Shown in pieces: positions 6,574 to 15,395 of a DNA stretch of 64,000 bases; within the stretch, counting starts at the first letter, position 1; the number at the start of each line of letters is the position of its first letter. The DNA comes from an uncultured Phycisphaerae bacterium (GTDB taxonomy: Bacteria; Planctomycetota; Phycisphaerae; UBA1845; Fen-1342). The notes below the pieces were generated by a model. That model did not search any database. It worked only from the letters and a program-made list of their open reading frames with translations, and was not told the origin of the DNA. The stretch is from contig CALGJV010000010.1 of NCBI GenBank assembly GCA_937928595.1, forward strand, positions 100,592 through 164,591, given 5' to 3'. Both the position numbers and the translations under genes were made by a program.

Positions 6574-8589
6574 ATGGACCCGCAAAGCGCACCACTGGTT
6601 TCGACGATCCGCGAGCGCTGCCGGCTGTGCTACACCTGCGTGCGGGAGTGCCCGTCGAAGGCGATCCGGATCGCCGGCGGGCAGGCCGAGGTGCTGGCGG
6701 ACCGCTGCATCGGGTGCGGGAATTGCGTGCGCGTGTGCAGCCAGGCGGCCAAGCGCGTGCGGTCCGAGGTCGAGCCGGTCGAGGCGCTGCTGGCGTCGGG
6801 GGCGCGGGTCGCGGCGCTGGTGGCGCCGAGTTTCCCGGCCGAATTCACCGAGATCGAGTACGAGTACCTGGTGGGGATGATCCGCGATCTGGGCTTCGAG
6901 CGCGTCTGCGAGGTCGGCTTCGGGGCGGACCTGGTGGCGGCGGAATACCAGCGGCTGCTGGCGACGCAGCCCGGGCGATTCATCGCGACGACGTGCCCGG
7001 CGATCGTGGGCTACGTGGAGCGCTATCATCCGGACCTGGTGCTGGCGCTGGCGCCGATCGTTTCGCCGATGGTGGCGTCGGCGCGGGCGCTGCGGCGGCT
7101 GTACGGCGACGACCTGCGGATGGTCTTCATCGGGCCGTGCATCGCCAAGAAGGGCGAGGCCGGAAGCGAGCGGATCGAAGGGGAAGTCGACGCGGCCCTG
7201 ACGTTCGGCGAGCTGCGCGAGATGCTCGGGCGGCGGGCGCTGAAGGCCGAGTCGGTCGCGCCCAGCGACTTCGACCCGCCGCACGCCGGCAGCGGGGCGC
7301 TGTTCCCGCTCAGCCGCGGCATGCTCCAGGCCGCCCAGCTGCCCGAAGACCTGCTGTCCGGCGAGGTGGTGGCGGCGGACGGGCGGAGCGAGTTCGTCGA
7401 GGCCATTCGCGAGTTCGAGACCGGCGACATCCACGCCCGCCTGCTCGAGGTCCTGTGCTGCAACGGGTGCATCATGGGGCCGGGTTGCACGAGCCGGGCG
7501 CCGCTCTTCAGCCGACGGGCGCAGGTCAGCCGGTACGCCAAGCGGCGGATGGCCGACGGCGACCGCGAGCGCTGGCACGAGTACTGGGCGCGCCTGGCGG
7601 ACCTGGACCTGCGGCGGACATTCAGGGCGTACGACCGGCGGATCCTGGCGCCGTCGGAGGCGGAGGTTCGTGACATGCTGGCGCGGCTGGGTAAGTTCCT
7701 GCCGGCCGACGAGCTGAACTGCGGCGCGTGCGGCTACGAGACCTGCCGCGAGCACGCCAGCGCGATCCTGCGCGGGCTGGCCGAGGGCGAGATGTGCCTG
7801 CCGTACACGATCGAGCAGCTCCGCACGACGTGCCGCGACCTGGCGGTGTCGAACGAGCAGCTCGCCAGCGCGCAGGAAGCGCTGATGCAGTCGGAGAAGC
7901 TGGCGAGCATGGGCCAGCTCGCCGCGGGCATCGCCCACGAGGTCAACAACCCGCTCGGCACGGTGCTCATGCTGGCCCATACGCTGCTGGAGGAGACGCC
8001 GACCGAGCACCCGGCCCGCGAGGACCTGGCACTGATCGCCAGCGAGGCCGACCGCTGCAAGCGCATTGTGTCCGGCCTGCTCCAGTTCGCCCGCAAGAAC
8101 AAGGTCGAGACGCGTTCGACGAACGTGCCCGGACTGGTCGAGCGGACGGTGCGAATGCTCCGCATCCCGCCGGGCGTGACCGTGCGGTACGAGCACACCG
8201 ACGAGGACCTGAAAGCGGAGATCGACCGCGACCAGGTCGCGCAGGTCGTGACGAACCTGGTCAACAACGCGGTGGACGCGATGCCGGGCGGCGGGACGCT
8301 GACGGTGCGGACGGCGGCCGACGGGCCGCGCGTGCGGATCGAGGTAACCGACAGCGGCATCGGGATTCCACCGGAGAACCTCAAGAAGATCTTCGAGCCG
8401 TTCTTCACGACGAAGAGCGCCGGCAAGGGCACCGGGCTCGGGCTGTCCGTGACGTACGGCATCGTGAAGATGCACCAGGGGGACATCCGCGTGGTGTCGA
8501 ACGCGGACCCGGCCGGCGGGCCGACCGGCACGACGTTCACCGTGACCCTGCCCCGCGAGCGCGCGAAGCCGAGCGCGGCGGCGGGCTAG
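6574..8589 (+). CDS. Sensory [FeFe]-hydrogenase-like histidine kinase
   Basis: A 671-aa fusion. Residues 1-65 hold two [4Fe-4S] motifs (CRLCYTCVREC, CIGCGNCVRVC). Next is an H-cluster domain with L1 TTCPAIV (Cys about 141), L2 GPCIAKKGE and L3 EVLCCNGCIMGPGC (Cys about 295-299). A short [4Fe-4S] domain follows (NCGACGYETC, about 382), then a helical linker and a histidine kinase with phosphoacceptor His455 in AAGIAHEVNNPLG and an ATPase domain (NLVNNAVDA, DSGIGI, GKGTGLGLS). No membrane segment, so cytoplasmic. H-cluster proteins lacking the usual proton-transfer cysteine in L1, as here, belong to the sensory groups C/D, so this probably senses H2 or redox state and controls kinase activity. 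Receiver genes follow directly. Confidence 0.9.
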   Translation: MDPQSAPLVSTIRERCRLCYTCVRECPSKAIRIAGGQAEVLADRCIGCGNCVRVCSQAAKRVRSEVEPVEALLASGARVAALVAPSFPAEFTEIEYEYLVGMIRDLGFERVCEVGFGADLVAAEYQRLLATQPGRFIATTCPAIVGYVERYHPDLVLALAPIVSPMVASARALRRLYGDDLRMVFIGPCIAKKGEAGSERIEGEVDAALTFGELREMLGRRALKAESVAPSDFDPPHAGSGALFPLSRGMLQAAQLPEDLLSGEVVAADGRSEFVEAIREFETGDIHARLLEVLCCNGCIMGPGCTSRAPLFSRRAQVSRYAKRRMADGDRERWHEYWARLADLDLRRTFRAYDRRILAPSEAEVRDMLARLGKFLPADELNCGACGYETCREHASAILRGLAEGEMCLPYTIEQLRTTCRDLAVSNEQLASAQEALMQSEKLASMGQLAAGIAHEVNNPLGTVLMLAHTLLEETPTEHPAREDLALIASEADRCKRIVSGLLQFARKNKVETRSTNVPGLVERTVRMLRIPPGVTVRYEHTDEDLKAEIDRDQVAQVVTNLVNNAVDAMPGGGTLTVRTAADGPRVRIEVTDSGIGIPPENLKKIFEPFFTTKSAGKGTGLGLSVTYGIVKMHQGDIRVVSNADPAGGPTGTTFTVTLPRERAKPSAAAG

Positions 8590-8614
8590 ACGGCGGCGAG
8601 GGCGAGCAGGCGGT

Positions 8615-9007
8615 ATGGCGGCGGATATACTGATTGTCGACGATGACGTGGACTTCCTGACCGTGCTGCGCGTGCAGCTCGAGTCCCGCGGATACCACGT
8701 GCGGACGGCCGAGAGCGCCCGCGCCGCCCGCGAACTGCTGCGGGCGCAGCGACCGGATCTCGTGGTGGCGGACCTGATGATGGAGGAGCCGGACGCCGGC
8801 TTCAGCCTGTGCCATCAGATCAAGCGGCAGGACCCGACCATTCCGGTGCTGCTGTTGACGGGAGTGACGGCCGAGACCGGCCTGCGGTTCGACGCGGAGA
8901 CCCGGGAAGAACGGGCCTGGATCCAGGCCGACGGCGTGCTGGCCAAGCCCGTTCGCCCCGAGCAGCTCGAAGCCGAGCTGCACCGGCTGCTTCCGAACGG
9001 ACCCTGA
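8615..9007 (+). CDS. Single-domain response regulator (receiver only)
   Basis: A 130-aa CheY-like receiver: acidic pair in LIVDDDVDF, phosphoacceptor Asp53 in VVADLMM, the Thr of LLLTGVTAE and the Lys of LAKPV. There is a roughly 10-residue insertion between beta-4 and beta-5 (ETGLRFDAETREE region). There is no output domain. It lies 25 nt after the H-cluster kinase and 1 nt before a receiver-kinase hybrid, so it is the natural phosphate acceptor of the first kinase or a shuttle between the two. The target is not visible. Confidence 0.9.
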   Translation: MAADILIVDDDVDFLTVLRVQLESRGYHVRTAESARAARELLRAQRPDLVVADLMMEEPDAGFSLCHQIKRQDPTIPVLLLTGVTAETGLRFDAETREERAWIQADGVLAKPVRPEQLEAELHRLLPNGP

Positions 9008-9008
9008 G

Positions 9009-10190
9009 ATGGAAACCCTGCGCGTACTCGTGGTCGACGACGAGGCCGGCATGCGGCACGCGGTCGTCCGCGCGCTGCGGGGTTACCGGCTGCATCTGCC
9101 GGATGTGGAGGGCGAGGTCGGCTTCGAGCTGGAGCAGGCCGCCAGCGGCGAGGAGGCGCTCGAGCTGCTGGCCGCCCGTCCGCCCGACATCATGCTGCTC
9201 GACCACAAGATGGGCGGGATGAGCGGCATCGAGGTGCTCGAGCAGGTCGTGAAGCGCGAGCTGGACGTGCTCACGATCATGATCACGGCGTTCGCGACGC
9301 TCGAGACGGCCGTGCACGCGACCAAGTCCGGCGCGTTCGACTTCCTGGCCAAGCCGTTCACGCCGGACGAGCTCAAGGAGACGATCCGCAAGGCCGCCGG
9401 GCACCTCCTGACGCTGCGGCAGGCCCGCAAGCTGGCGGCCGAGAAGCGCCGCGTGCGCTTCGAGTTCATCTCGGTGCTCGGGCACGAGCTCAAGGCGCCG
9501 CTGGCCGCGATCGAGGGCTACCTGAACATCATCCGCGACCGGGCGCTGGGGATGGACGTGGCCGCCTACGAGCCGGCCGTGCAGCGCTGCCTGATCCGGG
9601 CCGAGGGCATGCGCAAGCTGATCATGGACCTGCTGGACCTGACGCGGATCGAGTCGGGCCAGAAGCGGCGCGAGCTGGCCCCGGTCGATTTCCGCGAGGT
9701 GGCCGCGGCGGCGCTGGAGACGGTGCGGCCCGCGGCGGCCGAACGCAACATCACGCTGGGGCTGGAACCGGGCGAGCCGCAGGTTCTCACGGCCGACCGG
9801 GGCGAGCTCGAGATCATCCTGAACAACCTGCTGACGAACGCCGTGAAGTACAACCGCCCGGGCGGGCGCGTGACCGTGCGGCTGACCGGCGACGCGGACC
9901 GGGTGGTGCTGGCCGTGACGGACACGGGGATCGGGCTGACGCCGGAGGAGGCCGCCAAGCTGTTCAACGACTTCGTGCGGATTCGCAACGACAAGACGCG
10001 CGACATCACCGGCAGCGGACTGGGTCTGTCGGTGGTCCGGAAGCTCGCGTTGCTGTACGGGGGCGACGCGACCGTGACCAGCACGCCGGACGTCGGCAGC
10101 ACGTTCACGGTGACGCTGCGGCGGAACGCGAAGCCGCCCGTGGTGGACGATGGAAAGAGCCGAACTGTACCGCTGGCTGCGGGAAACTGA
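9009..10190 (+). CDS. Receiver-histidine kinase hybrid
   Basis: A 393-aa protein with a receiver at the N-terminus (VVDDEAGMR, phosphoacceptor Asp65 in MLLDHKMGG, TAFAT, KPF) followed by a HisKA dimerisation helix with His159 in SVLGHELKAPL and a HATPase domain (NNLLTNAVKYN, DTGIGL, GSGLGLS). No sensory or membrane domain, so its kinase is presumably controlled by phosphorylation of its own receiver. Together with the upstream H-cluster kinase and lone receiver it makes a plausible cytoplasmic phosphorelay. No DNA-binding output is encoded here. The 3' end overlaps hydE by 41 nt. Confidence 0.9.
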   Translation: METLRVLVVDDEAGMRHAVVRALRGYRLHLPDVEGEVGFELEQAASGEEALELLAARPPDIMLLDHKMGGMSGIEVLEQVVKRELDVLTIMITAFATLETAVHATKSGAFDFLAKPFTPDELKETIRKAAGHLLTLRQARKLAAEKRRVRFEFISVLGHELKAPLAAIEGYLNIIRDRALGMDVAAYEPAVQRCLIRAEGMRKLIMDLLDLTRIESGQKRRELAPVDFREVAAAALETVRPAAAERNITLGLEPGEPQVLTADRGELEIILNNLLTNAVKYNRPGGRVTVRLTGDADRVVLAVTDTGIGLTPEEAAKLFNDFVRIRNDKTRDITGSGLGLSVVRKLALLYGGDATVTSTPDVGSTFTVTLRRNAKPPVVDDGKSRTVPLAAGN

Positions 10191-11211
10191 CGAGACGCGG
10201 CTGGCCGAGCTCTGGGAGCGGGCGGACGCCGTGCGGCGCGCGCACGTGGGCGACGCCGTGCACCTGCGCGGGCTGATCGAGATCTCCAACAACTGCGTGC
10301 GGCGCTGCGCGTACTGCGGGCTGCGGGCGCCCAACGTGAAGCTCGGCCGCTACCGGATGACGACCGAGCAGATCCTGGGGTGCGTGCGGCAGGCCGCGGC
10401 GCTGGGTTACGGCACGGTCGTGCTTCAGGCCGGCGAGGATCCGCTCCTGACGACCGAGTGGGTGGCGGCCCTGGTCAAGCGCATCCGCGTCGAGACGCCG
10501 CTGGCGATTACGCTGAGCCTCGGGGAGGTGGACGAGGGTGCGCTGCGGGCCTGGAAAGCCGCCGGCGCCGACCGCTACCTGCTCCGGTTCGAGACGTCCA
10601 ACCGGGCGCTCTACGACCGGCTGCACCCGCCGCGGGCGGGGCGGGTGTCGGATCGGCTGGCGCTGCTGCGGCGGCTGCGCGAACTGGGGTTCGAGGTGGG
10701 CAGCGGCGTGATGGTCGGCCTGCCGGGGCAGACGTACGACGACCTCGTGTCGGACCTCGAGCTGTTCCGGGCGCTGGACCTCGACATGATCGGGCTGGGG
10801 CCGTACATCCCGCACCCGGAGACGCCGCTGTGCGGCGAAGCCGCGCGGGCGGGCGGGCCGGAGCAGGTCCCCAATGACGAGCGGACGACGTACAAGATGA
10901 TCGCGCTGGCCCGGCTGGTGTGTCCGCGGGCCAACATCCCGAGCACGACCGCGCTGGCGACGCTGAACCGCGCGCAGGGCCGCGAGCTCGGCCTCCAGCG
11001 CGGCGCGAACGTCGTGATGCCGAACCTGACGCCGGTCGAGCTGCGGGCGCAGTACGAGATCTACCCGGGCAAGGCCTGCGTCAACGAGACCGCGGAAGCG
11101 TGCAGCGGCTGCCTGGTGGCGCGCATCACGCGCATCGGGCGCACCGTCGGCACCGGCCGCGGCGATTCGCCGAACTGGACGGCCCGGGTCGGGCCGACCG
11201 GCCCGGCCTGA
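10150..11211 (+). CDS. hydE: [FeFe]-hydrogenase maturase HydE, radical SAM
   Basis: A 353-aa radical SAM enzyme with the [4Fe-4S]-binding motif CVRRCAYC (Cys49, 53, 56), QAGEDP, and the C-terminal Cys pair in ACSGC that occurs in many HydE proteins. HydE acts in assembling the diiron subcluster of the H-cluster. Its placement 8 nt before hydG and downstream of hydA supports the call over the related BioB/PylB enzymes. The ATG lies inside the 3' end of the preceding kinase gene, so translation is probably coupled. Confidence 0.93.
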   Translation: MERAELYRWLRETDETRLAELWERADAVRRAHVGDAVHLRGLIEISNNCVRRCAYCGLRAPNVKLGRYRMTTEQILGCVRQAAALGYGTVVLQAGEDPLLTTEWVAALVKRIRVETPLAITLSLGEVDEGALRAWKAAGADRYLLRFETSNRALYDRLHPPRAGRVSDRLALLRRLRELGFEVGSGVMVGLPGQTYDDLVSDLELFRALDLDMIGLGPYIPHPETPLCGEAARAGGPEQVPNDERTTYKMIALARLVCPRANIPSTTALATLNRAQGRELGLQRGANVVMPNLTPVELRAQYEIYPGKACVNETAEACSGCLVARITRIGRTVGTGRGDSPNWTARVGPTGPA

Positions 11212-11219
11212 GGACGAAG

Positions 11220-12644
11220 ATGCCGCGTTTGCCGGACCTGGCCCTGAGCGACGGGGCCGTGGACTTCATCGACGAGGACCGCTTCGCGGCGCTGCTGGCG
11301 GCGCCCCGGCCGGACGCCGCCCGCGTACGGGACGTGATCGCGCGCAGCCTGGCCAAGCAACCGCTGACGGTGGAAGAGACCGCCGTGCTGCTGGGAGCGG
11401 ACACGCCGGACCTCCAGCAGGAGCTGTTCGCGGCGGCCCGCACGCTCAAAGAGACCGTGTACGGCAACCGCATCGTGCTGTTCGCACCGCTGTACATCGG
11501 CAATGACTGCGTGAACGAGTGCCTGTACTGTGCGTTCCGGCACTCGAACGCGGACGAGGTGCGGCGGACGCTGGACGCGGCGGAGATCCGCCGGCAGGTC
11601 GAGGCGCTCGAGCAGCGTGGCCACAAGCGGCTGATTCTCGTGTTCGGCGAGCATCCGCGCTACGACGCGGACTTCATCCACGACTGCGTGCGGCTGGTGT
11701 ACGGCGTGCGCGTCGGGCCGGGGGCGATCCGCCGGGTGAACATCAACGCCGCGCCGCAGGACATCGCCGGCTACCGCCGGATCAAGGCCGCCGGCATCGG
11801 CACGTTCCAGGTCTTCCAGGAGACGTACCACCACGCGACCTACGCGGCCATGCACCCGCGGCACACGCGGAAGGGCGACTACCTGTACCGGCTCGACGCG
11901 TTGAGCCGCGCGCAGGAGGCCGGCATCGACGACGTCGGCATCGGCGCGCTGTTCGGGCTGTACGACTGGCGTTTCGAGGTGCTCGCGCTGGTGGCGCACG
12001 CGCGGCACCTCCAGGAGCGCTACGGCGTCGGGCCGCACACGATCAGTTTTCCGCGCGTCCGCCCGGCGCTGGGGGTGGCGCTGGACGAGCGCTGGAAGGT
12101 GAGCGACGCGGACTTCAGGCGGCTGGTGGCGATCCTGCGGCTGGCGGTGCCGTACACCGGGCTGATCCTGACGGCCCGCGAGCCGGCGGAGCTGCGGCGC
12201 GAGCTGCTGGGGTTCGGCGTGTCGCAGATCGACGCGGGCACGCGGATCGAGCTGGGCGGCTATACCGAAGCCGGCGACGCCCAGTGCATGGAGCGCGAGC
12301 AATTCGAGCTCGGCGACATCCGCTCGCTCGACGCGGTGCTGGGCGAGCTCGTGACGGACGGCTACCTGCCGAGCTTCTGCACGGCCTGCTACCGCCTCGG
12401 CCGCACGGGCGAGCACTTCATGGAGTTCGCGATTCCGGGCTTCATCAAGCGCTTCTGCACGCCGAACGCGCTGCTGACGGCCGCCGAGTACCTGCGGGAC
12501 TACGCCAGCCCCGAGACGCGGGCCGCGGGCGAGCGGCTGATCGCGGCCGAGCTGGAGCGCATCGAGGAGGGACCGCTGAAGGCGGAGCTGCTCGACCGGC
12601 TGCGACAGATCCGCGAGACCGACCGGCGGGACCTGTACTTCTAG
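11220..12644 (+). CDS. hydG: [FeFe]-hydrogenase maturase HydG, tyrosine lyase
   Basis: A 474-aa radical SAM enzyme (ThiH family). The N-terminal SAM cluster motif CVNECLYC (Cys97, 101, 104) and the C-terminal CX2CX22C motif (Cys387, 390, 413) are both intact; the latter is the diagnostic HydG site that builds the Fe(CO)2CN synthon from tyrosine. The ATG at 11220 begins 8 nt after the hydE stop; earlier in-frame starts lie inside hydE and add a non-family extension. HydF, the scaffold GTPase needed with HydE and HydG, is not in this window. Confidence 0.95.
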   Translation: MPRLPDLALSDGAVDFIDEDRFAALLAAPRPDAARVRDVIARSLAKQPLTVEETAVLLGADTPDLQQELFAAARTLKETVYGNRIVLFAPLYIGNDCVNECLYCAFRHSNADEVRRTLDAAEIRRQVEALEQRGHKRLILVFGEHPRYDADFIHDCVRLVYGVRVGPGAIRRVNINAAPQDIAGYRRIKAAGIGTFQVFQETYHHATYAAMHPRHTRKGDYLYRLDALSRAQEAGIDDVGIGALFGLYDWRFEVLALVAHARHLQERYGVGPHTISFPRVRPALGVALDERWKVSDADFRRLVAILRLAVPYTGLILTAREPAELRRELLGFGVSQIDAGTRIELGGYTEAGDAQCMEREQFELGDIRSLDAVLGELVTDGYLPSFCTACYRLGRTGEHFMEFAIPGFIKRFCTPNALLTAAEYLRDYASPETRAAGERLIAAELERIEEGPLKAELLDRLRQIRETDRRDLYF

Positions 12645-12675
12645 GCGGGCGGAATCCGTCCGCGGAGGCGCGGCG

Positions 12676-13662
12676 ATGCAGACCACGACTCTCGGCCCAC
12701 GCGGCCCGCGCGTGTCGCTGATCGGCTTTGGCGCCTGGGCCATCGGCGGCCGGAACTGGGGCCCGACCGACGACGACGTTTCCCGTGCGGCGCTGCACGC
12801 CGCCCTCGACGCCGGTGTCACGCTCATCGACACCGCGGACGTCTACGGGTGCGGCCACTCCGAGACGCTCATCGCCGAGGTGCTGCGGGTCCGCGGCGGC
12901 GAGGCGGCCCGGCAGCGGGCCGGAATCCTGGTCGCCAGCAAGGCCGGCAACGACTTCTACCACGCCGCCGCCGCGGACGACCGCGGCTACGACCCCATCC
13001 GGCAGAACTACGACCGTGACTATCTCATCTCGGCCGCCGAGCGCAGCCTCCGGCGGCTCGGCGTCGACGCCCTGGACATCCTGCAGTTGCACAGCGGCGA
13101 CCGGGCGCAGCTCGAACGCGACGACCCGTGGGACGCGCTGGCGACGCTCAAGCGTCAGGGCAAGATTCGGTGGGCGGGCTGGAGCGTGCAGTCGTTCCAG
13201 GAGACCGCGCAGGCCGATTTGCTCGACGCCCGTCACGGCGTGCTCGACTGTCTCTAGGTGCGCTACAACCTGCTCGAGCGCGACGCCGAGCGGGAACTGC
13301 TGCCGCGGGCCCGACGCTACGGGCTCGGTGTAATCGTGCGGATTCCGCTGCTGTTCGGACTGCTGACGGGCAAGTTCACGCCCGCCAGCACGTTCGGACC
13401 CGACGACCACCGCCGGATGAACCTCGCCCCGGAGAAGCTCGCGGAATACCTCCCGCGGCTGGCGGCGCTGCAACCGCTGTTCGAGCGCTACCCGCATCAG
13501 ACCCGCACGCAGGTCGCGCTGCGGTTCTGCACCTCGCACCCCGCCTGCCACACCACGATCCCGGGCGCCAAGACGCCCGCGCAGGTCGCGGAAAACGCGG
13601 CCGCCGGCGACCTCGGGCCGCTGACGGATGACGATCTCGCGCTGGTCGCACGGGTGGCGTAG
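12676..13662 (+). pseudogene. Aldo/keto reductase interrupted by an in-frame TAG
   Basis: Both halves are in the same frame and together give about 328 residues, a normal aldo/keto reductase length. The N-terminal part (12676-13254) has GFGAWAIGG, the catalytic Asp and Tyr in LIDTADVYG, and LQLHSGD. Codon 194 is TAG (13255-13257), and the rest continues immediately with VRYNLLER, IPGAKT and the C-terminal cofactor-binding region. Family members usually read QVRYNLL here, so one CAG-to-TAG change explains it. A GGAGG precedes the ATG, and the gene is the last of the hydrogenase operon. It could be a real nonsense mutation, a base-call error, or rarely readthrough; TAG is used as a normal stop by neighbours. 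Confidence 0.85.
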
Positions 13663-13708
13663 CGGACGGCCCCCCGAATCGCGCGGGTCGGGCGGAAATG
13701 CCGTCGGC

Positions 13709-14134
13709 TCAGAACGGCGCGAACGTGGCCGGGGCGTTGTCCACGACCACCGTGCTGTTGCCGACGACGAGGCGGGCCCGCAGCGTGCCGCCGGCGTCCG
13801 TTCCGCCGGGCGCGAGCGTTCCGGTGAACGCCAGCCGGCTGCCGCCGAAAGCTCCGTCGATGACGACCGTTTCACCCAGCACGTAGCCGCGGCCGACGGC
13901 GGCCGAGTTCGTGAACGTGCCGGTATCGCCGAGCTCGAACTTCACGGACACCAACCGCCCGTCGACGTCGAAAGTGAGCCGCAGTTGCGTCAGCACGTCG
14001 TCTACGGGCGCCGCGAGCGCCCAGGTGTCTGTCAGCGGGGTGCCGACCGGACCGACCGGCGCACAACCGGCGGCAACGCTCAGCAAGATGCCGCAACCGA
14101 GGCCGAGCAAGCCGAGGAGGGCGTGAGCGCGCAT
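13709..14134 (-). CDS. Small secreted lipoprotein, unknown function
   Basis: A 141-aa protein beginning MRAHALL. A hydrophobic signal peptide ends in the lipobox VAAGC (Cys24), so it should be lipid-anchored. The mature part is predicted beta-rich with repeated short strands (LRLTFDVDGRLVSVKFELG, VVIDGAFGG) and no motif I recognise. The ATG at 14134 has AAGGA 8 nt upstream, whereas an upstream ATG at 14152 has none. It lies 90 bp downstream of the cyclophilin gene and convergent with the broken aldo/keto reductase. Confidence 0.7.
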   Translation of the reverse strand: MRAHALLGLLGLGCGILLSVAAGCAPVGPVGTPLTDTWALAAPVDDVLTQLRLTFDVDGRLVSVKFELGDTGTFTNSAAVGRGYVLGETVVIDGAFGGSRLAFTGTLAPGGTDAGGTLRARLVVGNSTVVVDNAPATFAPF

Positions 14135-14224
14135 GCGGAAATCCTTCAGCATTTGAGCATCGACGAAACGCGTGAGCCGACCGCAGTGTACGGCGACCGG
14201 CGAGGGGCGGGAAGTCGCGCGGCG

Positions 14225-15307
14225 CTACCGACTCGACCGGGCCCGCTCGGCGGAGGGCGCGGAGGGGGCGGCGCCGCGGTGGCCGAGGTTGCGGACCCGC
14301 TCCGAGTCGGCGTCGACGAGGTTGATGGAGCGAATCGTCACGGGGGCCAGCGGTCGGTCGGTCCGGTCGGTCTTGACCGCGGCGAGGGCCTGGAGGGTCC
14401 GGAGGCTCTCGGGGTCGGTGGCCCGGCCGATGACCGTGTACTTGCCGTCGAGCGACGGTTGGCGGCCGAGGGCGACGAGGAACTGGCAACTGGCCGAGTT
14501 GGGGTCGCTGGGCCGGCGGGCCATCATGAGCGTGCCGATGTCCACCGGCGTGTTGTGAAACTCGCCCACGACCGTCTTGCCGTCCTTGCGCAGGCCGGTA
14601 CCGTTGCCGTTGGGGCAGCCGCCCTGGAGCACGAAACCGGGCACGATGCGGTGGATGGTCTTGCCGTTGTAGAAGTCGGTTCGCACCAGATCGAGGAAGT
14701 TCTCCACGTTTCGCGGAGCCAGCTCGTACTCGAGCGTGAACGTGACTTTGCCCAGATCGGTGACGAGGATCGCGTCCTTGCGCGGCTCGACGCGAAACTC
14801 CGCCGCCCCGACCGGGCCGCGGGGACCGAGCGGCTGCCACTCGACGCGGTACGCGCCGGGATAACGCACTCCCGCGTAGTAATCCCGCAGGTCGACTTCC
14901 GCGCCCAGTGAAGAATGGGCCGCGATGCGCAGGATCACGCCGGATGGATCCCCGCCGCCCGCGAGGGCCGGCTTGATCGCCTGCGGCGTTTCATTATTGA
15001 ATGTGAAGACCAATGCCGGATGGTCCGGCTGCCCGAGCAGCAACGTCTGAGGCAGCGTGACGCCATCGTCGAGGTTCCACGGCACGGAGAGCGGGATGTC
15101 GACCGGCCGATCGCCGGTATTCACAAGCGTAAACCGCACCCGCACGGGCATGTCGGTCGTGTAGATGGGTCGGGTCGGCTGAAGCTCCGCAAGGAGGGCT
15201 TCCGCACCCGCGAGGGGCTCCTCGCTGCCGTGCGCGCACGGCAAGACCAGGAGCCCAGCCAGGGCGGCGACAACGAGACCCGGTGGTGAGCGCCAGCAAC
15301 TTCGCAT
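14225..15307 (-). CDS. Secreted cyclophilin-type peptidyl-prolyl isomerase
   Basis: A 360-aa protein with a signal peptide (cleavage likely after PCAHG), an N-terminal beta-rich domain of about 140 residues (IYTTDMPVRVRFTLVNTG, a CARDB-like or bacterial Ig-like extension), and a C-terminal cyclophilin domain (about 165-330). The latter contains YNGKTIHRIVPGFVLQGGCP, GTLMMARRP, SCQFLVALG and the DGKYTVIGRAT loop. Cyclophilins isomerise prolyl peptide bonds and assist folding, here in the periplasm. It ends the minus-strand run that begins with pepP, 88 bp after the dehydrogenase gene. The extra N-terminal domain is unusual and of unknown role. Confidence 0.9.
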   Translation of the reverse strand: MRSCWRSPPGLVVAALAGLLVLPCAHGSEEPLAGAEALLAELQPTRPIYTTDMPVRVRFTLVNTGDRPVDIPLSVPWNLDDGVTLPQTLLLGQPDHPALVFTFNNETPQAIKPALAGGGDPSGVILRIAAHSSLGAEVDLRDYYAGVRYPGAYRVEWQPLGPRGPVGAAEFRVEPRKDAILVTDLGKVTFTLEYELAPRNVENFLDLVRTDFYNGKTIHRIVPGFVLQGGCPNGNGTGLRKDGKTVVGEFHNTPVDIGTLMMARRPSDPNSASCQFLVALGRQPSLDGKYTVIGRATDPESLRTLQALAAVKTDRTDRPLAPVTIRSINLVDADSERVRNLGHRGAAPSAPSAERARSSR

Positions 15308-15395
15308 CGGCTGCCTGACGAGTTATACCCGCAAGGCCGGCTGCGGTTCCGCCGCGCCGACCGAAAAACGGCGATTTCGGATTCGGCCCAGCCTA

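Noticed and set aside
10150..10190. Frameshift between the receiver-kinase and hydE because of their overlap
   Set aside because: Both proteins are complete at their ends and in family length, so the 41-nt overlap is a normal gene overlap.
13255..13257. General reassignment of TAG as a sense codon
   Set aside because: hydA, the sensor kinase gene, hydG and many others end at TAG at the expected family length, so TAG is a working stop codon here.
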